Below are positions 10,752 through 22,184 of a stretch of 64,000 nt of DNA, in pieces. Origin of the DNA: Megaustenia siamemsis. Its lineage: Eukaryota > Mollusca > Gastropoda > Stylommatophora > Ariophantidae. Under the pieces are notes generated by a model. It worked only from the letters and a program-made list of their open reading frames with translations. It made no database searches and had not been told where the DNA came from. Each line of letters opens with the position of its first letter. The stretch's first letter is position 1. Location of the stretch: assembly GCA_032433765.1 (NCBI GenBank), contig JAVIAB010000047.1, forward strand, positions 17,115,511 to 17,179,510, in the 5' to 3' direction. The translations under genes and the position numbers were made by a program.

Positions 10752-11480
10752 CATTGAGGACTGGGTGGTCTAGAGGTAAGACGCCAGCCTCTGGATAAGA
10801 ATGCCTATGGTTCGATCCTCACCACGGTCGATGGTGAATTTTTCAAAAATCGAATCCGTTGTTTCTTCACGGCTTTACCAACCCCTGGTCTCCAGGTAGC
10901 AAGATTCAATCTTTAACCACCTCAGAAAACAACAAAAAGCAGGAGGTGAAGTGCGCATTCTCAGCACGTTAAAGAACCAGTTGGAAATCGAAAGAGTAAA
11001 CCAAAACAGACCACATCTCGAGCATAATTGATAGAGAAAACAATCTATCCAAAACACATGTCGAACACAATTGATAGGGAAAACAATCTATCCAAAACAC
11101 ATGTCGAACACAATTGATAAGGAAAACAATCTATCCAAAACACATGTCGAACACAATTGATAAGGAAAACAATCTATCCAAAACACATGTCGACACAATT
11201 GATAGGGAAAATAATCTATCCTAAACACATGTCGAACACAACTGATAGAGAAAACAATCTATCCAAATCACATGTCGAACACAATTGATAGGGAAAACAA
11301 TCTATCCAAAACACATCTCGAGCACAATTGATAGAGAAAACAATATATCCAAAACGTCACAACTCTCGACAATAAAAGTGTGAAAGTACCTCTGAAGTTG
11401 GAAAGAGGAAAAAAGTGATATTCACACAAAAATCAGTTCCTCGGGACTTAGAGCTGAAAGCTGGCGTACACAATCAAACA
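10752..11480 (+). mobile_element. SINE-D copy expanded by an internal minisatellite
   Basis: The head GGACTGGGTGGTCTAGAGGT carries box A, followed by GGTTCGATCC (box B). The body contains a CACGTTAAAGAACCAGTTGG type segment, and the tail returns at about 11355-11480 with CTCGACAATAAAAGTGTGAA and GTACCTCTGAAGTTGG. Between them lies a 43-bp array absent from the SINE-D copies at 36117 and 50380. Confidence 0.8.
11026..11353. repeat. 43-bp minisatellite inside SINE-D, 7-8 copies
   Basis: The unit contains CTATCCAAAACACATGTCGA and ACACAATTGATAGGGAAAAC. It lies between the body and tail of the SINE-D copy at 10752. Confidence 0.93.
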
Positions 11481-11489
11481 ATTAAATAT

Positions 11490-11835
11490 GTTCAAGATGA
11501 CGAGAACTCTGACGAAATCACTAAATAGATTCAAGATGACGACAGCTCATAGGCGAAATCTCTAAATAGATTCAAGATGACGACAGATCATAGGTGAAAT
11601 CTCTAAATATATTCAAGATGACGACAGATCATAGGTGAAATCTCTAAATATATTCAAGATGACGACAGATCATAGTGAAATCTCTAAATAGATTCAAGAT
11701 GACGACAGATCATAGGTGAAATCTCTAAATAGATTCAAGATGACGACTGCTCATAGGTGAAATCTCTAAATAGATTCAAGATGACGACAGATCATAGGCG
11801 AAATATCTAAATAGATTCAAGATGACGACTGCTCA
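11490..11835. repeat. 41-bp minisatellite, about 8 copies
   Basis: The unit contains CTCTAAATAGATTCAAGATG followed by ACGACAGATCATAGGTGAAA. It begins just after the SINE-D tail. The bases 11836-12175 show nothing I recognise. Confidence 0.93.
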
Positions 11836-12175
11836 AGCATCGAAACTAGCAATATCCATACAGCTACTCAAACCTCATGCTTCTCTGAAACACTTCATGG
11901 TACAATCAGTAGAATAAAACAAGAGGTAGATGAATGTTGTGATCAAACGAAGGTCTCCATTTGCCCTTGATCAAAGAAACGACAAAACAATGAATAAGTA
12001 ACATCTGTGTGGAGTCTGGCCATCAACATTTCTTCTACATTCCCAATCCTTATTCACAAGGAGAACAAAGTCTGGCCCAAACTGTGCATCTTCCGACATC
12101 GGATTGGATGTTTTCGTTTTCATTTTGCTGTAATCTACATAACAGGTTTTTAAAAAAAAAATAGATTTTTTGTCA

Positions 12176-13370
12176 CGTGATAACATTTAAATTTCAGTAA
12201 CTTTTAGCCACTTTAAAGTACGTAATAGCATTTAAATTTCAGTAACTTTTAGCCATTTTAAAGTACGTAATAGCATTTAAATTTCAGTAACTTTTAGCCA
12301 CTTTAAAGTACGTAATAGCATTTAAATTTCAGTAACTTTTAGCCACTTTAAAGTACGTGATAACATTTAAATTTCAGTAACTTTTAGCCATTTTAAAGTA
12401 CGTGATAGCATTTAAATTTCAGTAACTTTTAGCCCCTTTAAAGTACGTAATAGCATTTAAATTTCAGTAACTTTTAGCCACTTTAAAGTACGTAATAACA
12501 TTTAAATTTCAGTAACTTTTAGCCACTTTAAAGTACGTGATAGCATTTAAATTCAGTAACTTTTAGCCACTTTAAAGTACGTGATAGCATTTAAATTTCA
12601 GCAACTTTTAGCCACTTTAAAGTACGTGATAACATTTAAATTTAAGTAACTTTTAGCCACTTTAAAGTACGTGATAGCATTTAAATTTCAGTAACTTTTA
12701 GCCATTTTAAAGTACGTGATAGCATTTAAAATTTCAGCAACTTTTATTTTAGCCACTTTAAAATACGTGATAACATTTAAATTTCAGTAACATTTAGCCA
12801 TTTTAAAGTACGTGATAGCATTTAAATTTCAGTAACTTTTATTTTAGCCACTTTAAAGTACGTGATAACATTTAAATTTCAGTAACTTTTATTTTAGCCA
12901 CTTTAAAGTACGTGATAACATTTAAATTTCAGTAACTTTTAGCCACTTTAAAGTACGTGATAACATTTAAATTTAAGTAACTTTTGGCCACTTTAAAGTA
13001 CGTGATAGCATTTAAATTTCAGCAACTTTTAGCCATTTTAAAGTACGTGATAGCATTTAAATTTCAGTAACTTTTATTTTAGCCACTTTAAAGTACGTGA
13101 TAACATTTAAATTTCAGTAACTTTTAGCCATTTTAAAGTACATGAAAGCATTTAAATTTCAGTAACTTTTATTTTAGCCACTTTAAAGTACGTGATAACA
13201 TTTAAATTTCAGTAACTTTTAGCCATTTTAAATCAAGTGGTGGCATTTACATTTCAGTAACTTTTATTTTAGCCACTTTAAAGTACGTGATAACATTTAA
13301 ATTTCAGAAACTTTTAGCCATTTTAAATCAAGTGGTGGCATTTACATTTCAGTAACATTTAGTAACATCA
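12176..13370. repeat. 45-bp minisatellite, about 25 copies, with length variants
   Basis: The unit contains GTGATAACATTTAAATTTCA and GTAACTTTTAGCCACTTTAA. Some later units carry an extra TTTTA, making 50 bp. Each unit ends in a TACGTGATA or TACGTAATA word. The array abuts the RNase H-bearing LINE fragment. Confidence 0.95.
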
Positions 13371-14395
13371 TCTTGCATTGGGACGGCTTAAAAGAAGCAG
13401 TTTTATCCCCAAGCCAAACGAATTTGTTGACACTAGATATACCAAGAGTTGTCAGCCCCCTACTGCCCATACTAGAACATACTCCCTGGACAGGAGAATC
13501 AGGATTGACATACAAATATTGACAGAAGGGAAAGGAATACTTGACAAGGAGGAACAGATTAGTCTACAGCGTAAAACAATCACTCTCAGTTTCCTGGATG
13601 AAGAATACCCACAATATCTATTGGTTCGTGTGTACACAGATGGATCAGCACAGAATGCAGTAAAGAATTGGGGAGAAGGTGCATATATAGAGTATCAAAA
13701 TAATATTTGTGATCTGAATAAAATAGCAACAGGAAAATATTGTCACAATTATGATGCAGAAAATCAAGCAATAAAGTTGGTAATAGAAAAACTGCTGAAC
13801 AGTAATCTTAGCCCACAGCCTATATTGTTTTTGACAGATGCAAGATCAGTACTCCAAGCACTACAATTCAGAAAATTTGCACATCAGCAGACATTATTGA
13901 CTGAATTCTGTCAGCACCACATGGTCGCCTTGCAGTGGATCCCCATCTCACTGTGGAATACCAGGAAATAAGAGAGAAGATCAGCTGGCAAAGGATGCAC
14001 CAGTTACCTACCATCATAAGAAACAGATAATCAAATGAATCAGAGGACCACAAACCCTAAATCAGGATGCCTTTCATAATATGAATAGATGGGAAGAAGT
14101 TATCATTATACGCCTAAGAACAGGACACAATCGAATGCACAGTCACATGTATACAAAATTAAATATCGGCACCTCAACTACATGTTCATGAGGACAATCG
14201 CCCCAGAATGCTGAACACAAACTTCAAGACTGTACTGAATTTAGTAGACTTAGGAAAATCCATTGTCCCATAGATACAACACTACAGACAAAACTAAATA
14301 GGTCACTGCAAGAATTACACAAAATTTATACAGGAAACAACATTGCAGATAATATTTCGGACGAACGAAAGATAGATAGATCAATCATGTAATTC
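13371..14395 (+). pseudogene. RNase H domain and C-terminus of a non-LTR retrotransposon
   Basis: The open frame 13378-13971 encodes an RNase H domain. VYTDGSAQ supplies the first acidic residue (D88), DAENQA the second (E128) and FLTDARS the third (D154). A frameshift near 13950 moves the WIPSHCGIPGN and EDQLAKDA segment, with the last catalytic region, into another frame. Downstream, RLRTGHNRMHSHMY and a CxxD zinc-knuckle-like tail follow in broken frames. RNase H after the RT is typical of I/Jockey-type clades. No RT lies upstream because the copy starts at the end of the 45-bp array. The element is dead, but the RNase H core is unusually well kept for this window. Confidence 0.85.
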
Positions 14396-14691
14396 CTGCC
14401 AGTCTAGGTGTCTTGCTAGAGCTGATTACTAAAGAAGAAAAAATAATAGTATCAAGACTTGCTTACATTAACAGCCTAACGATGAGACCAATCCGCCATC
14501 TTCAGACTGAGAACTCGTCATGTACCACTGAACAACCACATCAGTGAATACAACGAAATCAAACTCCAGCATGCCCACTCTATGAACACCCACATGAAAC
14601 AGTAGAACATCACCTAGTTAACGATCCATAGATCATTGGCATCAGAGCGACTCTACATTTTCTCAAAGATCTGATAAGTGGAACACCTTAT

Positions 14692-14762
14692 ACGGAAAAT
14701 TTATGGTCACTAACACCATATTCCCTATACGCCACTTGGTGTGACGGGGGTACTTTACTTTA
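14692..14762 (+). mobile_element. SINE-A 3' end fragment
   Basis: The last ~70 bp of SINE-A only, from TTTATGGTCACTAACACCAT to the ACTTTACTTT end. Confidence 0.8.
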
Positions 14763-14777
14763 CTATTAGTAAGATAT

Positions 14778-15032
14778 AAAGTAAAAAGTAAAGCGCCCCC
14801 ATCACGCCAAGTGGCGTACAGGGAATATTGTGTTAGTGACCATAAATTTTATAGACCTTCAGCACATGATTTTTGGGGTAATGTGGTCGTATTACATCCG
14901 TGCCACTTTACTTTTCTAAAAAAAAAATCCGGTACCCATTAAAGGCTGGGTGAACCTGGAAGCCGTCGGTTGGGATCGAACCCTACCACTTGTCCTTCGT
15001 AGTCCAGTTCACTAACCATTGAGCTGTCGCGG
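14778..15032 (-). mobile_element. SINE-A copy with 15-bp target-site duplication
   Basis: A full antisense copy of 255 bp. The direct repeat CTATTAGTAAGATAT is exact at 14763-14777 and 15033-15047. This copy helps fix the SINE-A ends. Confidence 0.95.
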
Positions 15033-15198
15033 CTATTAGTAAGATATGGTACTTGCCCCCAGTACACAGACCTGAGAAGAGCAATGTGGTCCACACCCAC
15101 CTCCCTGGAAGAGAAACTGTATGGGGCAATCGAATCACTTAAACAGACAGCTGACTTCGTGAGAGAGTCTGGAATCCTACTCTGATTGAGTCTTGATC

Positions 15199-15237
<39 letters not shown>

Positions 15238-15240
<3 letters not shown>

Positions 15241-15655
15241 TACTTGTTAATGTTGATACATTGTACTTGTCAATTAAAGAACAAATATACGAACAAATTG
15301 AATATATAACATCGGAGTAACTAACATAATGATGTCTACTATCAGCTCAACATAGAACCGGTTCTAGTCTATTCGTGAAATCAGTTTCATTACAGCCGAG
15401 GCCTGTCCATATCCATTCAACCGCCCGCCCCAGCATTTCTCGATACGAATCAAACTGACTGTTCGTGTAAGGGTGTTGATTGTAGATACATCTACTTTCC
15501 CCACTAAATACCCCAAATCGATCAGACCCCTTTTCCACCATTAGATTCATCAGTCTCTCAATATATACATCTTTGCCTCACCCATCCTCTTCTTCTCTTA
15601 AGGAATGAAGAACAAAAATCGCGATATCCTCTTTGTCCAGAGTCAGGCCACGCCC
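15238..15655. other. Unassigned stretch
   Basis: No recognisable coding motif or repeat relation. A short antisense open frame (15347-15550) has no features I can name. Confidence 0.4.
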
Positions 15656-15850
15656 AGTTTCAGTTTAAATAGAAAGGAACAAGTAATGATTTTAAACTCC
15701 AAACAAGCCACAACAGATTGGGGTATCATCTTGTCAACTGTTAAAGATAGATGACTGATGAATGTGACTGTGACACAGGCAACATGACTGCTGAACATTT
15801 ACTACAATATGGCTCAACATATGATGAACAGATGCCCGGTGTGGCCGTCA
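15656..15850 (+). pseudogene. LINE C-terminal zinc-knuckle-like tail
   Basis: It reads TDECDCDTGNMTAEHLLQYG, then STYDE, like the CxCGxxxxTxxHxLxxC tail of RNase H-type LINEs, although the last cysteine is replaced by Y. The coding end is overrun by the 20-bp array. Confidence 0.6.
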
Positions 15851-16050
15851 CCAGATGTCACAAGATGTTACCAGATGTCACAAGATGTTACCAGATGTCA
15901 CAAGATGTTACCAGATGTCACAAGATGTTACCAGATGTCACAAGATGTTACCAGATGTCACAAGATGTTACCAGATGTCACAAGATGTTACCAGATGTCA
16001 CAAGATGTTACCAGATGTCACAAGATGTCACCAGATGTCACAAGATGTCC
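15847..16050. repeat. 20-bp minisatellite, about 10 copies
   Basis: The unit is CAGATGTCACAAGATGTTAC. Open frames across it are repeat artefacts. Confidence 0.96.
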
Positions 16051-16129
16051 CGAACCAGAAGCTGATGAACGCTTTCTTCGAGCTTATTAATACTGACGTC
16101 TAGAGGTCAACAAAGAAGAAAAGAAGAAA

Positions 16130-16400
16130 ATACTTGTAAATGTTTTTTTTTTCGGTAACGTTCTCGTATTGCTTTCCATTTTTCACTCTCTTTAACTTGA
16201 CCAAACCTTGTCATTTTGACTTTCGTGTTTATATTATTTTTAGCTTTAGAATAGTTCTTTCCTAGAATATTTGTCTTTTTGTGCCCGATGAAGGCTGTTG
16301 CCGAAACGTCTTAGTTTTTGTCTCGCCTCGCTAATAGTTTTGCTGCTTGATACCATTGCATGTTTATTTAACAGACCTTGTTGCTGTGACCATTGTGGGT
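16130..16400 (+). other. Repeat end with GATGAAG-hairpin-GAAACGTC motif
   Basis: At 16287-16310, GATGAAGG, CTGTTG and CCGAAACGTC form a GGC/GCC hairpin ending in GAAACGTC. It is followed by TTAGTTTTTGTCTCG. The same order occurs at 34418 and 63024, the latter downstream of a Penelope-like GIY-YIG remnant. Confidence 0.5.
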
Positions 16401-17334
16401 AGATAGAGTGGCATTTTTATCAGTTCTAGCAAACTGATGCAAACAGTCAGCTATGAGTCATGATCTCATTCAAGTCCTATGCACTGTTCAATAGCTTACT
16501 TCTCAACGAAGTTGGTATCTCCAAACAGTATGCCACTAGGATATTGTCCTAACACATATAGGCTGTCCAGAACATACTTCTTGTTTTCAGCAAAGTTGTA
16601 AAAATTGACGTCCTGTAACTATTTTTACATTCTTGCTTCCGCCTATTTTTAATCAATTTTTTTTTTGGGGGGGGGAGCGGGGCCAAGATTGCCAACTCCT
16701 TGCCTCTGCTTCTAATCTTTACCTCATCCACAGAACCCGGCCTTTCCCTCCGTTCTCTCGTTTAACTTAAAATAAAATAAAAATTAAAAAAATAAAAAAT
16801 CTTCAAATATAAGCACAATAGTTGAGGCTGCAAAATGAGCGAAAGCTAGAAATATTTATTTCCCTCGACACCCGAATGAGTATAAGAAGCGGCGAAGAAG
16901 CAAAGACGAGAAAAAAGAAGAAACTTTAAGTGCAGATCCTAAAATAAATGGATGCTAACCCAGCTATTGGAATCTGTTACTTTTTAACCCCTCATTTGTA
17001 TCGCTCTCGCTTCGTCTTCGGTTTGAGATTAGATCAGGAAGGCATGAGAAAATAGCTCGCGGAGTGAAATTCAAAACGATGAAGAGGTTTTCATTACGAC
17101 TATCTTGAAGCGAAATGATGAAGGATGAGGAGCCATAAAGATTGCGGTGGCTGTTCTCAGCGCAGAAGGAGTTGTCTACACACTCAGCACTACATAGCAG
17201 TTTGTAATATAAAATTAAAGAGAGGCCAGCTGGTAATAAGTGTTGTTATACAAAACATAGGTGGCTGTGACGTGAACTCCTACAAACGTATGGTGACAGC
17301 TTTACAAAAATGGATGAAAACTTAATTTAGTGTA
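16401..17334. other. Mostly unassigned
   Basis: Near 16850-16925 a TTTCCCTCGACACCCGAATG stretch resembles the extreme 3' end of family P LINEs. The rest, including the frame at 17125-17325, shows nothing I recognise. Confidence 0.4.
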
Positions 17335-19175
17335 GACGTGGTCACACACAAAATAATTTGCTGTGGAAGTAGTCACATACAACTTAATTTGTCATTGAAG
17401 TAGTCACATACAACCTAATTTGTTATTGAAGTAGTCACATACACCTTATTGTGTTATTGAAGTAGTCACATACAACCTAATTTGTTATTGAAGTAGTCAC
17501 ATACACCTTATTGTGTTATTGAAGTAGTCACATACAACCTAATTTGTTTTTGAAGTAGTCACATACACCTTATTGTGTTTTTGAAGTAGTCACACACAAC
17601 CTAATTTGTTATTGAAGTAGTCACATACAACCTAATTTGTTATTGAAGTAGTCACATACAACTTAATTTGTTAAAGAAGCAACCACACAAAACTCTTTTC
17701 GTTTTATTTACACACAATTTTTTTTTTTAATAGAAGTGGTTACTTAAGGTCGGTTCGCATTAAAATAATTCGCACAAAAGTGAGTTCGTAACAGAAATAG
17801 TCCTATTAATTAAGAAACGTCTTTTATAATTACTGACATTATGGCCAGATTGTAATAGTAGTAGTCATAAAAAGATCAGCTTGTAATAAAAGTAGTCACA
17901 TTAAAATACGTCTGTAATTGATACAGTCACAAATAGGTCATATTGTGATAAAATATTTTTACATGAGAGTCAACTTGGTGTAGAAATAGTCACGGGATTG
18001 TCAGCTTGTAATAGAAATAGTCAGGGGATTGTCAGCTTGTAATAGAAATAGTCAGGGGATTATCAGCTTGTAATAGAAATAGTCAAGGGGATTGTCAGCT
18101 TGTAATAGAAATAGTCAAGGGGTTGTCAGCTTGTAATAGAAATAGTCAGGGGATTGTCAGCTTGTAATAGAAATAGTCCAGGGGTTGTCAGCTTGTAATA
18201 GAAATAGTCAGGGGATTGTCAGCTTGTAATAGAAATAGTCAAGGAGATTGTCAGCTTGTAATAGAAATAGTCAAGGGGTTGTCAGCTTGTAATAGAAATA
18301 GTCAAGGGGTTGTCAGCTTGTAATAGAAATAGTCAGGGGATTGTCAGCTTGTAATAGAAATAGTCAGGGGATTGTCAGCTTGTAATAGAAATAGTGAAGG
18401 GATTGTCAGCTTGTAATAGAAATAGTAAGGGATTGTCAGCTTGTAAGAGAAATAGTCAAGGGGTTGTCAGCTTGTAATAGTAATAGTCAGGGGATTGTCA
18501 GCTTGTAATAGAAATAGTGAAGGGATTGTCAGCTTGTAATATAAATAGTGAAGGGATTGTCAGCTTGTAAGAGAAATAGTCAGGGGTTGTCAGCTTGTAA
18601 TAGAAATAGTCAGAGGATTGTCAGCTTGTAATAGTAATAGTCAGGGGATTGTCAGCTTGTAAAAGAAATAGTGAAGGGATTGTCAGCTTGTAAGAGAAAT
18701 AATCACGGGATTGTCAGCTTGTAATAGAAATAGTCAGGGGATTGTCAGCTTGTAAGAGAAATAGTCAGGGGGTTGTCAGCTTGTAAGAGAAATAGTCAGG
18801 GGGTTGTCAGCTTGTAAGAGAAATAGTCAAGGGGTTGTCAGCTTGTAAGGGAAATAGTCAGGGGATTGTCAGCTTGTACGAGAAATAATCCGGGGATTGT
18901 CAGCTTGTAAGAGAAATAGTCAGGGGATTGTCAGCTTGTAAGAGAAATAGTCAGGGGATTGTTATCTTGTAAGAGAAATAATCACGGGATTGTCAGCTTA
19001 TAACAGTAATAGTCACGGGATTGTCAGCTTGTAATAGAAATAGAACCGAGGATTGTCAGCTTGTAAGAGAAATAGTCAAGGAATTGTCAGCTTGTAAGAG
19101 AAATAGTCCGGGGATTGTCAGCTTGTAAGAGTAAGAGAAATAATCCGGGGATTGTCAGGTTGTAAGAGAAGACAC
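17335..19175. repeat. 31-bp minisatellite block, two homogenised ends and a degenerate middle
   Basis: From 17335 to 17690 the unit contains GAAGTAGTCACATACAACCT and AATTTGTTATT. From about 17975 to 19175 it contains AATAGAAATAGTCAGGGGAT and TGTCAGCTTGT. Both are 31 bp. Between them, diverged units with a GTAATAGAAGTAGTCA core are recognisable. There are roughly 55 units in all. Confidence 0.93.
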
Positions 19176-19232
19176 AGATCACAAATGGACATAAATCGTC
19201 TTTGAAGTATTAGCTTGTAATAGAGGTCTACA

Positions 19233-20206
19233 CGGACTTCCGTTTCAAAATGGTGGAACGTTTCATGTTCTCTCGATCGGTGTAGAAAATGCATCTGGGG
19301 TTTGATTAATTTTGGCTCTGTGATGCAATTTTCTGTGTTGAAATCAAAATGATGTTGTACTTAGCAAATCTGCGCCGATGAAGTGGACAAATCTGTGCCG
19401 CCGAGTACACACAGCAATGTTCCTTTTTGACAAGTCAAGTATTGTAAAAGCGACCTTCACCGTCTAGTGTTGACATGCGGTTTACGTCACATTGAGTGCT
19501 GTTCAATGGCCGACGTTAGAATTGTTTGGCGCAAGTTATTTACATGCTGAAACGCATTAATGAATACTGTTCCGTCAAGTCGACCTAAGATTTTCCTCTT
19601 TGGGGAATTTGCACCATGTTTCGTTCGTTGTACGCTAACCGTAGGGTCTGTTGTTTGATGTGTGACGGGGATAATTCGACGACTACCTATGTTTTTATAT
19701 GTTCGGTTGGAGTCAAGAACGATGTCCTAACATCATCAAGCGCTATACATTTTTTGTTCTCAATATGACGATCATCATTTTCGGGAGTACGTGAACTTTC
19801 GGTATATGGTGGATAGGCGGCAGGAACTATTGAAGGCTATGTCTGAAAGGTGTTCCTTGTTGCAGTTTCCTCATATTCCAAGTCCGGCTTGTTGCAGGAG
19901 CTACTGAGTTAAGTGCTCTGTACACACCGTGAGCTGTGTGTCTCATCCGTTTTGATCATGTTTCGATATTCCAATTGTTTACGATGATTGATGATATCGT
20001 ATAACAGGGAACAGTTGAATGTGTTCACATTCTGCGCGGTGTCGCCTTATGTCTTTTGGCGTGTGCTGAGACTGCTACGATGGGGACTACAGTTGCTTTT
20101 CTTTGTTTGGGAGATGAGTTAGTAATTCGGATGATTCCACTGGCACGGGCGGTTGAGCGTATATGGATTTGATTCGTTTGCAGTGATACCGGGGCCTTCC
20201 ATAGCC
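19233..20206 (+). pseudogene. LINE X, 5'-truncated copy with target-site duplication
   Basis: A 974-bp insertion flanked by the exact direct repeat AATAGAGGTCTACA (19219-19232 and 20207-20220). The plus strand reads YANRRVCCLMCDGDNSTTTY, a zinc-knuckle-like C-terminus of the kind that ends non-LTR RTs, then a YDDHHF type segment. The remaining ~600 bp is 3' UTR-like. Its right end, GATACCGGGGCCTTCCATAG, is shared with 56765 and 58310, while left ends differ, the signature of 5' truncation. I do not recognise the family. Confidence 0.7.
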
Positions 20207-20259
20207 AATAGAGGTCTACATAGAAATATCAATCAGTGATGAAAACAGTAATGGCTTCT

Positions 20260-21880
20260 GTCAGTCATAGTTGGCTGTAATAGCCTCCTACAATCATAGT
20301 TGACTGTAGTTGTCTCCGTCAGTTATAGTTGACTGTAATAGCCTCCTACAATCATAGTTGACTGTAGTAGCCTCCGTCAGTCATAGTTGGCTGTAATAGC
20401 TCCTACAATCATAGTTGACTGTAGTTGCCTCCGCCAGTGATAGTTGGCTGTAATAGCCTCCTACAATCATAGTTGACTGTAGTAGCCTCCGTCAGTCATA
20501 GTTGGCTGTAATAGCCTCCTACAATCATAGTTGACTGTAGTTGTCTCCGTCAGTTATAGTTGACTGTAATAGCCTCCTACAATCATAGTTGACTGTAGTA
20601 GCCTCCGTCAGTCATAGTTGGCTGTAATAGCCTCCTACAATCATAGTTGACTGTAGTTGCCTCCGCCAGTGATAGTTGGCTGTAATAGCCTCCTACAATC
20701 ATAGTTGACTGTAGTAGCCTCCGTCAGTCATAGTTGGCTGTAATAGCCTCCTACAATCATAGTTGACTGTAGTAGCCTCCGCCAGTCATAGTTGGCTGTA
20801 ATAGCCTCCTACAATCATAGTTGACAGTAGTTGCCTCCGTCAGCCATAGTTGACTGCAGTAGTCACCGTAAGTCACAGTTAACTGTAGTGCATCTCCGTC
20901 AGTCATAGTTGACTGTAGTAGCTTCCGTTAGTCATAGTTGAATGCAGTAACCTCCGTTAGTCATAGTTGACTGTAGTAGTCACCGTAAGTCACAGTTAAC
21001 TGTAGTGCATCTCCGTCAGTCATAGTTGACTGTAGTAGCTTCCGTTAGTCATAGTTGAATGTAGTAACCTCCGTTAGTCATAGTTGACTGTAGTAGCCTC
21101 CGTAATCATAGTTGACTGTAGTAACCCCCGTCAGTTATAGTTGACTGTAGTAGCCCCCGTCAGTCTTAGTTGACTGTAGTAGCCTCCGCCAGTCATAGTT
21201 GACTGTAGTAACCTCCGTTAGTCATAGTTGACTGTAGTAGCCTCCGTCAATCATAGTTGACTGTAGTAGCCCCCGTCAGTCTTAGTTGACTGTAGTAGCC
21301 TCCGCCAGTCATAGTTGACTGTAGTAACCTCCGTTAGTCATAGTTGACTGTAGTAGCCTCCGTCAATCATAGTTGACTGTAGTAGCCTCCGTCAATCATA
21401 GTTGACTGTAGTAGCCTCCGCCAGTCATAGTTGACTGTAATAGCCTCCGTCAGTCATAGTTGACTGTAGTAGCCTCCGTCAGTCATAGTTGACTGTAGTA
21501 GTCTCCACCAGTCATAGTAAAAAAAAAAGTAAAGTTCCCCCGTCACGCCAAGTAGCGTATAGGGAATATGGTGTTAGTGACCATATATTTTACAGACCTT
21601 CGGCACATGATTTTTTGGGTAATGTGGTCGGTATTACGCCAGGGCCGCTTTACTTCCCTGAAAAAAATCAGGTACCCATTAAAAAACTGGGTGAACACTG
21701 AAGCCGTCGGGATCGAACCCTACCTCTTGTCCTTTGTAGTCCAGTTCACTAACCACTGAGCTATCGCGGCTCCCCTCCGCCAGTCATAGTTGACTGTAAT
21801 AGCCTCCGTCAGTCATAGTTGACTGTAGTAGACTACCAAAATGGTTAGTAGCCTCCGTCAGTCATAGTTGACTATAGATT
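20260..21880. repeat. 29-bp minisatellite, about 47 copies, first part in 58-bp dimers
   Basis: The unit contains CAGTCATAGTTGACTGTAGT followed by AGCCTCCGT. From 20260 to about 20820 two variants alternate (TTGGCTGTAATAGCCTCCTA versus TTGACTGTAGTAGCCTCCGT), giving a 58-bp higher-order unit. Later units are monomeric. SINE-A interrupts it at 21519-21774. Confidence 0.95.
21519..21774 (-). mobile_element. SINE-A inserted in the 29-bp array
   Basis: A full antisense copy. The flanks CTCCACCAGTCATAGT and CTCCGCCAGTCATAGT differ at one base, but since they are array units they cannot alone prove a target-site duplication. Confidence 0.9.
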
Positions 21881-22013
21881 TTGCTGCGCCCCTAGCATAT
21901 ATTTTATTTCCCTGTCGCCGTGTATTCTCTCTTTCTATGAGTATGTCTAGTTTTTGCTTGAGTTGAAGCTTCAGAGTGTTTCCAAAGATTAAAGTGATGA
22001 AAGTAGTTAACGA

Positions 22014-22180
22014 AATATCAACCAGTGATAAAAATTGCTAACCTAAATATAAACCAGTTATAACAATTATTAACCCAAATATCAACTAGTGATAAAAGTC
22101 TCACTTAAATTTAAAATTATTGAAATTTAAGATAGCGATTTAATTTAAAATTAATTTCAAATAGTGATAAAAGTGTCTAA
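22014..22180. repeat. 32-bp degenerate minisatellite, left part
   Basis: The unit contains AAATATCAACCAGTGATAAA and ATTGCTAACCT. The array resumes at 22712-22768. A stray unit lies at 20222-20250. Confidence 0.8.
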
Positions 22181-22184
22181 GTAT

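Larger units (their letters stand above)
14396..15237 (+). pseudogene. Second LINE C-terminal tail of the same group, with SINEs inside
   Basis: Broken frames contain CPLYEHPHETVEHHLVNDP, a zinc-knuckle-like tail. A SINE-A 3' end (14692-14762) and a full antisense SINE-A (14778-15032) interrupt it. The end, GGAATCCTACTCTGATTGAG then a GATCGCAG word and (AG)n at 15201-15236, is shared with 59049-59156, so it is the natural 3' end of this LINE. Confidence 0.65.

Noticed and set aside
13371..14395. Viral or retroviral origin of the RNase H
   Set aside because: The neighbouring RLRTGHN segment and zinc-knuckle-like tail fit a non-LTR retrotransposon; no LTR, gag or integrase is visible.
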